A stretch of 64,000 nt of DNA from Cellulomonas sp. Y8 (GTDB taxonomy: Bacteria; Actinomycetota; Actinomycetes; Actinomycetales; Cellulomonadaceae). The position numbers were made by a program, and so were the translations under genes. This document shows, piece by piece, positions 35,507 to 44,202 of the stretch; positions within the stretch are counted from its first letter, which is position 1; each line of letters opens with the position of its first letter. The notes beneath the pieces are model-generated. The model made no database searches and had not been told where the DNA came from. It was given only the letters and a program-made list of their open reading frames with translations. Where the stretch lies: assembly GCF_008033115.1 (NCBI RefSeq), contig NZ_CP041203.1:1178001-1242000 (forward strand), given 5' to 3'.

Positions 35507-35535
35507 CCCGCCGCGCCCGGACCGGGCGCGGCGGG
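35507..35535 (+). terminator. Terminator hairpin after subtilase
   Basis: CCCGCCGCGCCCGG and its exact complement are separated by a single base; in practice a stem of about 12 bp with a small loop. It begins 6 nt after the stop codon. Confidence 0.7.
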
Positions 35536-35659
35536 TCGGCGCGCGGGGCGCGCGGCGGCGGCGCGGACGCGGGGGTCGTCCGCTCCCTGGGGCGCCGCAG
35601 CCCGGCGCGGGAGGGCGGTGCGGACGGGCCGGGGGGATCCAGGGCCGGCCGCACCGCGG

Positions 35660-35688
35660 AGGGGGTCACCGGGGGGCGGTGACCCCCT
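35660..35688. terminator. Second hairpin in the convergent spacer
   Basis: AGGGGGTCACCG and its complement with a GGGGG loop, followed on the plus strand by TTCTCG. It may act as a back-up terminator for the subtilase mRNA. Confidence 0.6.
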
Positions 35689-35759
35689 TCTCGCGCGCCC
35701 GGCCGCGCCGGCGCCGGCGCGTCGCTGGTCTCACCGGCCGTCCGGGCCGCACCTGGTGA

Positions 35760-35817
35760 CCACCCGATTCTCGCGTGGCCACCCGATCGAGAGGGTGGCG
35801 GCGCGAGAATCGGGTGG
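35760..35817. repeat. Nested palindrome between convergent genes
   Basis: The outer arms CCACCCGATTCTCGCG (35760-35775) and its exact complement (35802-35817) are 16 bp each. Within lies a second perfect stem, GCCACCC/GGGTGGC (35778-35784 and 35793-35799), around an 8-nt loop. It ends 40 nt before the exonuclease stop codon (35858) and probably terminates that gene. The AT-containing arm GATTCTCGCG is unlike the pure G/C hairpins elsewhere in the window. Confidence 0.75.
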
Positions 35818-35857
35818 GGACGGCGCCGCCGCGGGGGGCACCGCGCAGGGCCGCGCG

Positions 35858-36862
35858 TCAGCGGTCGGCGAGCGCCGTCAGGACTCGGCGGACGCTCGAC
35901 TCCAGGCCCCAGCGGGCCGTGAGGTCGACCAGGGCCGCACCGTCGACGGGCTCGCGCGGCAGCGCGAACGCGTCCGGGCCCGCCGGCGGCGCGCCGTCCG
36001 CCAGCCGGACCGGCGCGTCCGCCGCGACGCGCACGACCCCGGGCGCGACCGCCAGGTAGTCGTCGGCCGCGACGAGACGCTGCCGCTGGGTCGCGGTCAG
36101 CCCGCGGTCGCCGGCGTCGCGCGCGGCGAGCAGCCCCGGCAGGTCGTCGTACTTCGCGAGCATCGCGGCGGCGGTCTTCTCCCCGATGCCGGCCACGCCG
36201 GGCAGGCCGTCGCTCGGGTCGCCGCGCAGCACCGCCATGTCGGCGTAAGCGCTCCCCGACGCCACGGCGTACTTCTCCCGCAGCCGCGCGGCGTCGACGA
36301 CCTCGATGTCCTTGATCCCCCGGATCGTGTAAAGCACCCGCACGGGCGCCTCGTCGTCGACCAGCTGGAACAGGTCCCGGTCGCCCGTCACGACGAGCAC
36401 CGGCGACCGCTCCCCCGCCGGCCGCGCGACCTCCCGCGCGGTGAGGGTGCCGATCACGTCGTCGGCCTCGTAGCCCTCGGCGCCGGCGCGGGCGATGCCG
36501 AGGGCGGCCAGCACCTCGGCGATGACCGGCACCTGCGGCGCCAGCGCGTCCGGGACCTCCTCGGCCACCGCCACGCCGTCGGACGACGCGGCCGCCGCGG
36601 CCTCGGCCCCGCCGACCGCGCGGTGCGCCTTGTACGACGGGATGGCCGCGACCCGGAACGCCGGTCGCCAGTCCTCGTCCCAGCAGGCGACGAGCCGGTC
36701 GGGCCGGTGGTCGGTGACCAGCCGGGCGATCATGTCGAGCAGGCCGCGCACCGCGTTCACCGGCGTGCCGTCGGGTGCCTTCACCGAGTCGGGGACGCCG
36801 TAGAACGCCCGGAAGTACAGGGACGCGGAGTCGAGCAGCATCAGCGCGTGACGGTCGGCCAT
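35858..36862 (-). CDS. 5'-3' exonuclease (PolA N-terminal domain-like)
   Basis: 334 residues, a stand-alone flap-nuclease domain. Conserved acidic motifs are LLDSASLYFRAFYG, the YEADDVIGTLT core, VVTGDRDLFQLVDD and GDPSDGLPGVAGIGEKTA, the last being the helix-3-turn-helix DNA-binding loop. An insertion rich in Ala/Ser (about residues 88-105) is family-variable. It removes RNA primers or flaps in replication and repair, parallel to the polymerase-linked domain. It is separated from the LacI-type gene by 27 nt. Confidence 0.92.
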   Translation of the reverse strand: MADRHALMLLDSASLYFRAFYGVPDSVKAPDGTPVNAVRGLLDMIARLVTDHRPDRLVACWDEDWRPAFRVAAIPSYKAHRAVGGAEAAAAASSDGVAVAEEVPDALAPQVPVIAEVLAALGIARAGAEGYEADDVIGTLTAREVARPAGERSPVLVVTGDRDLFQLVDDEAPVRVLYTIRGIKDIEVVDAARLREKYAVASGSAYADMAVLRGDPSDGLPGVAGIGEKTAAAMLAKYDDLPGLLAARDAGDRGLTATQRQRLVAADDYLAVAPGVVRVAADAPVRLADGAPPAGPDAFALPREPVDGAALVDLTARWGLESSVRRVLTALADR

Positions 36863-36889
36863 GCCCCGAGTGTGGCAGGCGCGGCTGCG

Positions 36890-37924
36890 TCAGGCCGAGG
36901 CCCGCTCCACCAGCGACGTCGGCAGCGTGATCCGGGCGGGCTCCGCCCCCTCGACGACCTCGAGCAGCAGCCGCACCATCTCGGACGCGATCCGCTCGAA
37001 CGGCTGCCGCATCGTGGTCAGCCCCGGCTCCAGCGTCGCGGCGAGCCCGGAGTCGTCGAAGCCGCCGACCGCCACGTCGCCCGGCACGGACCGCCCGGCC
37101 TCGCGGAGCGCGACGAGCGCGCCCGCGGCCATGAGGTCGGAGGCCACGAACACGGCGTCGAGGTCGGGCCGGCGCTCCAGCAGCTCGCGCATGGCCGCCT
37201 GCCCGGAGGCGCGCGTGTAGTCGCCGTGCGCGACCAGGTCGTCGTCGTACGCCTCCCCGAGCGCGGACCGGTACCCCGCGAGCCGCCGGAACCCGCCCGG
37301 GGTGTCCATCGGCCCGGTGATCGTCGCGACCCGGGTCCGGCCGCGGGACAGCAGGTGCTCGGTCATCCGGCGCGCGCCCCCCGCGTCGTCCGCGGACACC
37401 CAGCCGATGCGGTCCTCGTACCCCAGCGGCTCGCCGCAGGCGATCGTCGGGACCCCCTGGCGCAGCAGCTCGCCGACGACGGGGTTGCCCCGGTGCGACG
37501 AGATGAGCAGCACGCCGTCGACGTGCCCGGCCGCGACGTAGTCGGTGATCCGCCGCCGCCGCTCCTGCTGGCTGCCGGCGACCATGAGCAGCAGCGGCAT
37601 CTCCCGCGCGGCCAGGGCCTCGGCGGCCGCGCGCAGCAGGATCGAGAACGTCGGGTCCTCGAACAGCAGGTGCTGCGGCTCGGTCAGCAGGAACGCCACC
37701 GAGTTCGACCGGCCGGTGACGAGGCTGCGCGCGTGCTGGTTCGCGGAGTACCCGGTGGACCGGATGGCCTCCTGCACCGCCGCGAGCGCCTCGGGGGACA
37801 CCCAGTGCCCGCCGTTGAGCACCCGGGACACGGTCCCGCGGGAGACTCCGGCGGCCGCGGCGACGTCGCGGATCGTCGGGCGTCGGCGCGCGGTCGTGTC
37901 CACGACCCCTGACCTTACGGGCAC
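36890..37924 (-). CDS. LacI family transcriptional regulator
   Basis: 344 residues. The N-terminal helix-turn-helix (TIRDVAAAAGVSRGTVSRVL) and hinge helix are complete, then a periplasmic-binding-protein-like effector domain (DLDAVFVASDLMAAGAL). It is the last gene of the galactoside operon; the GTG start overlaps the end of the permease region, 1 nt after its stop. A GTG at 37903 preceded by AAGGT is an alternative. It probably binds the two operators at 44040-44122 and is released by a galactoside or galactose derivative. Confidence 0.92.
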   Translation of the reverse strand: MPVRSGVVDTTARRRPTIRDVAAAAGVSRGTVSRVLNGGHWVSPEALAAVQEAIRSTGYSANQHARSLVTGRSNSVAFLLTEPQHLLFEDPTFSILLRAAAEALAAREMPLLLMVAGSQQERRRRITDYVAAGHVDGVLLISSHRGNPVVGELLRQGVPTIACGEPLGYEDRIGWVSADDAGGARRMTEHLLSRGRTRVATITGPMDTPGGFRRLAGYRSALGEAYDDDLVAHGDYTRASGQAAMRELLERRPDLDAVFVASDLMAAGALVALREAGRSVPGDVAVGGFDDSGLAATLEPGLTTMRQPFERIASEMVRLLLEVVEGAEPARITLPTSLVERASA

Positions 37925-37925
37925 G

Positions 37926-38834
37926 TCAGCCCTTCACGGAGCCGGCGGACAGGCCGCCGACGATGTACCGCTGCAGCGACAGGAACAGCGCGAGCACCGG
38001 GATCGAGCCGACGACCGCGCCGGCTGCGAACAACCCCCACCGCGAGGTCAGCTGGTTGGACACCCACTGGTACATCCCGACCGCCAGCGTCCAGTTCTCC
38101 TCGCTCGTCAGGACGATGCGCGCCAGGATGAAGTCGCCGAACGCGGAGATGAACGCGAGCAGCGCCACGACGGCGAGGATCGGCGTCACGAGCGGCATGA
38201 TCAGCCGCCAGTAGATCTGCGAGTGGGTCGCGCCGTCGATGCGCGCGGCCTCGTCGATCTCCCGGGGCACGGAGTTGAAGAACCCGTACATGAGGAACGT
38301 GTTGGCCCCGAGCGCGCCGCCCAGGTAGACGCAGATCAGCGCGACCCGCGAGTTGACGCCCAGCGCGGGGATCACGTTGCCCAGCGAGATCAGCAGCAGG
38401 AACACGGCGACGAACGCCACGGTCTGCGGGAACATCTGGATGATCAGCAGCGAGGTGAGCGAGGCGCGCCGCCCCTGGAACCGGAACCGGGAGAACGCGT
38501 AGGCCGCGGCGGCGCCCATGAGCACCGCGCCGAACGACGCGACGCCGCCGATCAGCAGGGTGTTGCCGACCCAGGTCCAGTAGAGGGTGTCGCCGAGCGC
38601 GACGAAGTTGTCCAGGCCGATGGTCCGGAACAGCGAGCTCGACCCGGCGAGCGACCCGGAGGGGTCGAGCGCCGCGGACAGCGCGTACACCAGCGGGAAG
38701 ACCGCGTAGAACACGATGACGAGTCCGACGGGGTACTTCCAGCCGATCTCCGCCCACCACCGCGCGCGGCGGGCGCGGGTCGGGCGGCCGGCGGCCGGGG
38801 CGGCGGTCCGCTGCGCGGGGTTCGCGAGAGCCAT
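37926..38834 (-). CDS. Carbohydrate ABC transporter permease (MalG type)
   Basis: 302 residues with six predicted membrane helices. The ATPase-coupling EAA loop is present as EIDEAARIDGATHSQIYWRL, about 85 residues before the C-terminus. It is the second membrane subunit of the importer, and its ATG lies 1 nt after the MalF-type gene's stop. The sugar is inferred from context to be a beta-galactoside. Confidence 0.93.
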   Translation of the reverse strand: MALANPAQRTAAPAAGRPTRARRARWWAEIGWKYPVGLVIVFYAVFPLVYALSAALDPSGSLAGSSSLFRTIGLDNFVALGDTLYWTWVGNTLLIGGVASFGAVLMGAAAAYAFSRFRFQGRRASLTSLLIIQMFPQTVAFVAVFLLLISLGNVIPALGVNSRVALICVYLGGALGANTFLMYGFFNSVPREIDEAARIDGATHSQIYWRLIMPLVTPILAVVALLAFISAFGDFILARIVLTSEENWTLAVGMYQWVSNQLTSRWGLFAAGAVVGSIPVLALFLSLQRYIVGGLSAGSVKG

Positions 38835-38835
38835 C

Positions 38836-40479
38836 TCAGATCTCCTCGAGCTTGCGGGTCCGGCGGAACGCCAGGCCGGAGACGACGCCGATCACGACGA
38901 ACACCACGATGGACAGGGCGCTGGCGAGGCCGTAGTCGGCCCGGCCGCCCGAGACCCCGGAGATCTGGTAGATCGCGGAGATCAGGATGTCCGTCGACCC
39001 CATCGGCGTGCTGGCGCCGGGGAAGGCCGGTCCGCCGCCGGTGAGCATGTAGATGATCGTGAAGTTGTTGAAGTTGAAGGCGAACGACGCGATCGCGAGC
39101 GGGGCGGTCGACACGAGCAGCATCGGCAGCGTGATCGACCGGAACTGCCGCCAGCGCCCGGCGCCGTCGACCCGCGCGGCCTCCATGACGTCGCCCGGCA
39201 GCGCCTGCAGCGCGCCCGTGGTGACCAGGAACCAGTACGGGTAGCTGAGCCAGAGGTTGACCCAGAGGATCGCGGCCTTCGCCAGCCACGGGTCGGAGAG
39301 CCAGCCGATGTCCGCGCCGAAGAAGAACCAGTCGTTGACGACGCCGAACTCGGAGTTGAGCATGCCGCGCCACAGCAGGGCGGACATGAACGCCGGGAAC
39401 GCGTACGGGAGGATGAACAGCGTCCGGAGCACCTTGCGGCCGCGGATGCGCGGGTCGTTGTAGATCAGCGCGAACAGCAGGCCGAGCCCGAAGCTGGTGA
39501 GCACGGTGAGGATCGCGAAGGCGAACGTCCACACGGCCACCTTGAGCAGCGGCCCCGCGTAGCTCGCGTCGGTGAAGGCGCGGACGAAGTTGTCGAACCC
39601 GACGTTGACGTACCAGCCGGCCGCCAGCCGCTCGCCGTCCTCGGTGACGAACTGCCCGCGGTCGCTGGGGCTGTAGACGGCGCCGGTCTCGGTGTTGGTG
39701 ATCGTCTGCGCGTCGGGGTCCCAGACCAGCCGCGAGGTGTACACCGCGGCGGTCGAGCCCTCGCGGGTGCGCAGCGAGCCGTCCTCGGCGTCGTCGGACA
39801 CCGGGACGCGCAGCGCGACGACCTCGGCCTGCAGGTCGGCGTCGGAGTAGAGCTGGGCCCGCGGCACGACCTCCCAGCCGGGCACCGCGACCGGCGTGCC
39901 GCGGTCGTCGACCTGCGCGCCGCCGACCGCGTCGAGCGGCTCCTCGGCGGTTCCGACCCGGACGGTGCCGTCGTCGTTGACCGCGAACCCGAGCGCGTCG
40001 CCGTCCCGCACCACCGCGAGCGGGTACTCCGGCGAGCCCTCCACCTGGCGCTCGTCCTGGATCAGGGCGGCGTCGACGGCCTGCTGCATGCTGCCCAGGT
40101 GGCCGGTGCCGTAGTTGGTGAAGGCCACATAACCCGTGTAGAGCAGCGTGAACATCTGGAACACGGCGAGGAACACCAGGCCGGGGAACAGGTACTTCAG
40201 CGGCAGGGCGCGGCGGGCGAAGTAGATCCAGTCGGCCGCGGCGAGCAGCACGACCAGCGCGGCGAGCACCACCCAGGCCCCCGCCCGGTACGCCGAGAGG
40301 ATCGCGAGCAGGCCGCCCGCGTTGACCACCATCATCAGCAGGAGCTTCACGGCGAAGCCCCAGCCGAGGCCGCGCCACGCGCGGGCGTGCGACTCGCGGG
40401 GCTCCGGGGAGCCCGGGTCGCCGGACCGGTCGGGCGGGGTCCCGGGCGGGTGCTCGGCGGTGCTCGTGCCGACGGACAT
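38836..40479 (-). CDS. Carbohydrate ABC transporter permease (MalF type)
   Basis: 547 residues. Three N-terminal helices are followed by a large external domain (about residues 125-285, like the P2 loop of MalF), then the transport core with the EAA loop DVMEAARVDGAGRWRQFRSI. The ATG at 40479 with GAGGAG upstream was chosen. The external loop may contact the binding protein. It is separated from the binding-protein gene by a 113-nt spacer with a strong hairpin. Confidence 0.93.
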   Translation of the reverse strand: MSVGTSTAEHPPGTPPDRSGDPGSPEPRESHARAWRGLGWGFAVKLLLMMVVNAGGLLAILSAYRAGAWVVLAALVVLLAAADWIYFARRALPLKYLFPGLVFLAVFQMFTLLYTGYVAFTNYGTGHLGSMQQAVDAALIQDERQVEGSPEYPLAVVRDGDALGFAVNDDGTVRVGTAEEPLDAVGGAQVDDRGTPVAVPGWEVVPRAQLYSDADLQAEVVALRVPVSDDAEDGSLRTREGSTAAVYTSRLVWDPDAQTITNTETGAVYSPSDRGQFVTEDGERLAAGWYVNVGFDNFVRAFTDASYAGPLLKVAVWTFAFAILTVLTSFGLGLLFALIYNDPRIRGRKVLRTLFILPYAFPAFMSALLWRGMLNSEFGVVNDWFFFGADIGWLSDPWLAKAAILWVNLWLSYPYWFLVTTGALQALPGDVMEAARVDGAGRWRQFRSITLPMLLVSTAPLAIASFAFNFNNFTIIYMLTGGGPAFPGASTPMGSTDILISAIYQISGVSGGRADYGLASALSIVVFVVIGVVSGLAFRRTRKLEEI

Positions 40480-40552
40480 CGTTGCTCCTCGTGCGGGTGG
40501 TGGCGGGCGCGGGTCCCGGCGGGCGGGCGCGCGGCCCGGGGTGGTGCCGGTG

Positions 40553-40584
40553 GTGCGGGCGGGGCGCGCACGCCCCGCCCGCAC
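40553..40584 (-). terminator. Attenuating hairpin between binding-protein and permease genes
   Basis: A perfect 14-bp stem (GTGCGGGCGGGGCG and complement) with a CGCA loop, 8 nt after the binding-protein stop. Hairpins at this position in importer operons usually keep binding-protein mRNA in excess over permease mRNA. Confidence 0.7.
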
Positions 40585-40592
40585 CCGGGGGG

Positions 40593-41837
40593 TCAGCCGA
40601 TCGCGGACTCGACGCTGGTGACCATGGAGGTCCAGGTGCTGTCGGGGTCCTGGCCGGTGATCAGCGCGATCTGCGCGGCGTTCCAGAAGTCCCAGACGGC
40701 GCCCATCTCGGGGATGTTCGGCATCGGCACGCCGTTCTGCGCCGACGCGAGGAAGCCGGCGATGACCGGGTCGTCGCTGACCTGCTCGGCCACGGCGGTG
40801 AGCGCCGGGATGCGCGGGTCGGCGTCGTACAGCGCCTGCTGCGCCTCGTCGGTGGCGACGTAGTTCGCGAGGAAGTCGTTCGCGAGCAGCGCGTTCGACG
40901 ACTGCGCCGACAGGTAGAAGCCCTGCACGCCCACGAACGGCGCCGCGGTGCCGCCGCCGGCCGACGGGATCGGGCTGACCGCGACCTCGACGCCCGCGTC
41001 CTGGTACGTGGGGATGGTCCAGGGGCCCTGGATGATGAACGGCGACTGGCCGGTCGCGAACAGCTCGTTGCCGATGTCGTAGTCGACGGTGTCGGTGAAG
41101 TAGCCGGTGCCGGCCGAGCCGTTCTCGTGGATCCACCGGGCGTAGGCCAGGCCGGCGTCGCCGCCCATGCCGACCTCGGAGGTGTACGAGCCGTCCTCGT
41201 CCTGCACGAACACCGGGGCGCCGAACGACGTCTGGAAGGCGTACGAGGTGTACATGTCACCCTCGGCGCCGTTCGTGTAGAGGATGAACGGCCGGTCGGC
41301 GAAGCCGGCGTCGGTCGCCATCTGGATCATCTCGTCGAACGTCTGCGGGGCGGTGTCCCCGACCAGCGCGGTGTTCTGGATCAGCGCGACGGACTCCTGC
41401 GCGTACGGCAGCGCGTACAGCTGGCCGTCGTACGTGAAGGCGTCGAGCGTGACCTGCTCGAAGTCGTCGGCGCGCGAGCCGAGGCTGATCGTGTCGACGA
41501 CACCGGACTCGACGAACTCGCCGAGCCAGTCGTGCGCGCCGACGGTGATGTCCGGGCCCTCGCCCGTCGGGACCTGGGCGAGGAAGTCGGCCCGGAGGTC
41601 CTCGAAGTTCTTCTGCACGACCGTGACGGTCGCGCCGCTGTCCGCCTCGAAGTCCGCGGCTGCGTTCTTGATCGCCTCGGCGCGCTCGGCGTCCGACCAG
41701 ATCACGAGCTCGCCACCCGAGCCCGCCGCGGCGGTGCCGCCGTCGGCCGTCGTGGCGGGGGCGGGGTCGCCGCTGCACGCGGCGAGGAGGGCCACGGTCG
41801 CCGCTGCGGCGACGCCGGCTGCGAAGTGCCTGCGCAT
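40593..41837 (-). CDS. Sugar ABC transporter substrate-binding lipoprotein
   Basis: 414 residues. The signal peptide ends in a lipobox LLAAC (Cys about residue 22), so the mature protein is lipid-anchored. The fold is MalE-like (family 1): ELVIWSDAERAEAIKNAAAD, FEQVTLDAFTYDGQLYALPY and SPFIIQGPWTIPTYQDAGVE are typical. ATG at 41837 with GGAAAGGA upstream. It should bind galactosides or galacto-oligosaccharides for uptake; the specificity is inferred from the neighbouring GH42 gene. Confidence 0.93.
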   Translation of the reverse strand: MRRHFAAGVAAAATVALLAACSGDPAPATTADGGTAAAGSGGELVIWSDAERAEAIKNAAADFEADSGATVTVVQKNFEDLRADFLAQVPTGEGPDITVGAHDWLGEFVESGVVDTISLGSRADDFEQVTLDAFTYDGQLYALPYAQESVALIQNTALVGDTAPQTFDEMIQMATDAGFADRPFILYTNGAEGDMYTSYAFQTSFGAPVFVQDEDGSYTSEVGMGGDAGLAYARWIHENGSAGTGYFTDTVDYDIGNELFATGQSPFIIQGPWTIPTYQDAGVEVAVSPIPSAGGGTAAPFVGVQGFYLSAQSSNALLANDFLANYVATDEAQQALYDADPRIPALTAVAEQVSDDPVIAGFLASAQNGVPMPNIPEMGAVWDFWNAAQIALITGQDPDSTWTSMVTSVESAIG

Positions 41838-41933
41838 GTGTCGTCCTTTCCAGGAGGGCCGCCGCTCGCGCGTCGATCGCGTCGTCGCGACCCGTGGTGG
41901 GTGCGGGGGCGCTCGGTGCGCCGCCGCGGTACG

Positions 41934-41985
41934 GGCTGCCGCCCGCCCCGGCCGCCGGAGGGGTCCGGCGGGGCGGGCGGCAGCC
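41934..41985 (-). terminator. Hairpin after the GH42 gene
   Basis: A long stem (GGCTGCCGCCCGCC with its complement, a 4-nt bulge, then CCGCCGG/CCGGCGG) directly after the GH42 stop. It would separate the enzyme transcript from, or reduce read-through into, the transporter genes. No clear promoter was found between it and the binding-protein gene. Confidence 0.7.
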
Positions 41986-41997
41986 GCGGTCGTGCGG

Positions 41998-44016
41998 TCA
42001 GCGACCACCCCCCTGCGGGCGTGCAGCGGTGCGCAGCACCGCCACCTCGCCCGCGCCGACCTCGTACGACTCCCCGGCGTCGGTGCCGGAGAGCAGCTCG
42101 GTGCCGGGCACCGCGAGGGTGACCGGCTCGTCGCGGTGGTTCACCGCGACCACGTAGTCGTGCGCGTCGCCGCGCCGGACCGTGACCTCGACGCCCTCGG
42201 GCAGCCCCGGCGGCGTGATCCCGGCGTCCGCGTACACCGCGGCGAGCACGGGGGCGAGGGCGTCGACGCCCAGCTTCGTGCTCACGTACCAGCCGGCGCC
42301 GGCGCCGTGCGCGTGCCGGGTGATCGCGGGCAGGCCGTCGGCCGGGCCGCCGCGGTAGGTCCCGCAGACCTCGGCACCGTCCAGCGCCAGGTGCTCGCTC
42401 CAGGCCGCGGTCGGGATCGTCGTGCCGTCCATGTCCACCGCGACCTCGTGCTGCGGCCGGACCGGCAGGAACTCCTCGACGGTCAGGCCCAGTGCGGCGC
42501 GCAGCGGCGCGCCGAAGCCGCCCTCGTGCACCGCGTCGTGCTCGTCGACGACGCCCGCGAAGCAGGACACCAGCAGGGTGCCGCCCTGGGCGACGTAGCC
42601 GGCGAGGTTCTTCCCGGCCGCCTGGGTCACCAGGTACGACGACGGCGCGACGACCAGGCGGTACCCGGACAGGTCGTCCTCGGGGTGCGCGAAGTCGACG
42701 GTCACGCCGTCCCGCCACAGCCGCTCGTAGTAGGCGCGGACCCGCTCGCGGAACCCGAGCTCGTCCGAGGGCCGCCACTCGAGGTCCTGCGCCCAGAGCG
42801 ACTCCCAGTCGTAGAGCACGGCGACGTCCGCCTGCACCCGCGAGCCGCGGACCTCGTCGAGCCGGCCGAGCTTCGCGCCCAGCTCGACGACCTCGCGGAA
42901 CACCCGGGACCCGGTGCCGGCGTGCGGCAGCATCGCCGAGTGGAACTTCTCCGCGCCCGAGCGGGAGGCACGCCACTGGAAGAACAGGATGCCGTCGGCG
43001 CCGCGTCCCAGGTGCGTGAACGCGTTGCGGTGCATCTCCCCCGGGCGCTTGGCGATGTTGTGGCCCTGCCAGTTCACCGCCGACGTCGAGTGCTCCATGA
43101 GGATCCACGGCTTGCCGCGCGCGACGGACCGGGTCAGGTCCGCGGACAGCGCCAGACCGACGTGCGCGTCCTCGTCCGGGGACCACAGGTAGTGGTCGTC
43201 GGAGACGACGTCGACCTCGCGGGCCCAGCGCCACAGATCGGTGTTGTACGACTGGTGCGCCATGAAGTTCGTGGTCACCGGCTGGGCGGCGTGGGCGCGG
43301 ATCGCGTCCCGCTCGGCGCGGAAGCACGCGCGCAGCTGCTCGTCGGTGAACCGCGCGAAGTCGAGCCGCTGCGCCGGGTTCGGGGTGGAGGCGGTCGCGG
43401 CCGGCGCGCCGACGTGCTCCCACTCCCCGTACACCTGGCCCCAGAATGCGGTGCCCCACGCGGCGTTCAGCCCGTCGAGGGTGCCGTAGCGCGCGCGCAG
43501 CCAGTCGCGGAACGCCGCTACCGACGCCGGGGAGAAGTCCTCGCCGACCGGGGCGCCGTACTCGTTGTGGACGTGCCACATCACGACGGCGGGGTGGTCG
43601 GCGTACCGGCGGGCGAGCTCGCCCGCGATCCGCGTCGCCGCCGCGCGGTACGCCGGCGACGACGGCGAGACCATGCCGCGCGAGCCCGGGCCGAGCGCGG
43701 TGCCGTCCCGGGTGACGACCCGCGCCTCCGGGTAGGTCGCGTAGAACCACGCCGGGGGCGCGGCGGTGGGGGTGCCGAGGTCGACCGCGATGCCGTTCGC
43801 GTGCAGCAGGTCGAGCACGTCGTCGAGCCAGGCGAAGGCGTACTCCCCCTCGCGCGGCTCGAGCAGCGCCCAGGAGAAGATGCCGACGCTCACCAGGGTG
43901 ACCCCGGCCTCGCGCATCAGCGCGACGTCCTCGTCCCAGACGTGGCGCGGCCACTGCTCCGGGTTGTAGTCGCCGCCGTAGGAGATCCCCCGCGTCGGCC
44001 AGCCGAACTCCGTCAT
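41998..44016 (-). CDS. Beta-galactosidase, GH42 family
   Basis: 672 residues, the usual length. The TIM-barrel start YGGDYNPEQWPRHVWDEDV is the family hallmark. The catalytic acid/base is Glu152 (HVHNEYG) and the nucleophile Glu308 (LMEHSTSAVNW). The trimerisation and beta-sandwich domains follow. There is no signal peptide, so it acts in the cytoplasm on imported galactosides. It leads the operon with the importer and LacI-type gene downstream. Its promoter carries two LacI-type operators. Confidence 0.95.
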   Translation of the reverse strand: MTEFGWPTRGISYGGDYNPEQWPRHVWDEDVALMREAGVTLVSVGIFSWALLEPREGEYAFAWLDDVLDLLHANGIAVDLGTPTAAPPAWFYATYPEARVVTRDGTALGPGSRGMVSPSSPAYRAAATRIAGELARRYADHPAVVMWHVHNEYGAPVGEDFSPASVAAFRDWLRARYGTLDGLNAAWGTAFWGQVYGEWEHVGAPAATASTPNPAQRLDFARFTDEQLRACFRAERDAIRAHAAQPVTTNFMAHQSYNTDLWRWAREVDVVSDDHYLWSPDEDAHVGLALSADLTRSVARGKPWILMEHSTSAVNWQGHNIAKRPGEMHRNAFTHLGRGADGILFFQWRASRSGAEKFHSAMLPHAGTGSRVFREVVELGAKLGRLDEVRGSRVQADVAVLYDWESLWAQDLEWRPSDELGFRERVRAYYERLWRDGVTVDFAHPEDDLSGYRLVVAPSSYLVTQAAGKNLAGYVAQGGTLLVSCFAGVVDEHDAVHEGGFGAPLRAALGLTVEEFLPVRPQHEVAVDMDGTTIPTAAWSEHLALDGAEVCGTYRGGPADGLPAITRHAHGAGAGWYVSTKLGVDALAPVLAAVYADAGITPPGLPEGVEVTVRRGDAHDYVVAVNHRDEPVTLAVPGTELLSGTDAGESYEVGAGEVAVLRTAARPQGGGR

Positions 44017-44039
44017 CCCGCTCCTGCTCCCTCACCTCG

Positions 44040-44055
44040 CTGTGCACGGTCACAG
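44040..44055. promoter_or_regulatory. LacI-type operator O1 upstream of the galactosidase gene
   Basis: CTGTGCACGGTCACAG has perfect CTGTG/CACAG arms with a central CG, the usual LacI-family operator layout. It overlaps a -10 box of the minus-strand promoter (TACTGT, 44052-44057), so binding should block transcription of the operon. Confidence 0.65.
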
Positions 44056-44106
44056 TAGGCAGGTGCGTGCTGCGAAGCCCAGCCCGGGCCGGCCTCTGTT
44101 ACGGAA

Positions 44107-44122
44107 CTGTGACCGTGCACGG
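44107..44122. promoter_or_regulatory. LacI-type operator O2 in the divergent spacer
   Basis: CTGTGACCGTGCACGG has the same CTGTG-N2-CG-N2-CACNG form with one arm mismatch. It is the inverse complement of O1 over 15 bp (44106-44120 versus 44042-44056). The centres are 67 bp apart, so a looped repressor complex is possible. Confidence 0.6.
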
Positions 44123-44189
44123 GCCACGCATCCTGCCTTGCGACACGTCCCCTGCGCGCGGCGCCCGGGATCGCCCCGGCCCGCCGCGC

Positions 44190-44195
44190 TAGCGT
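44190..44195 (+). promoter_or_regulatory. -10 box for leaderless glycosyltransferase transcript
   Basis: TAGCGT followed by 7 nt and the ATG at 44203. No good -35 is visible. The distance is that of actinobacterial leaderless mRNAs. Confidence 0.5.
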
Positions 44196-44202
44196 GCCCG
44201 GC

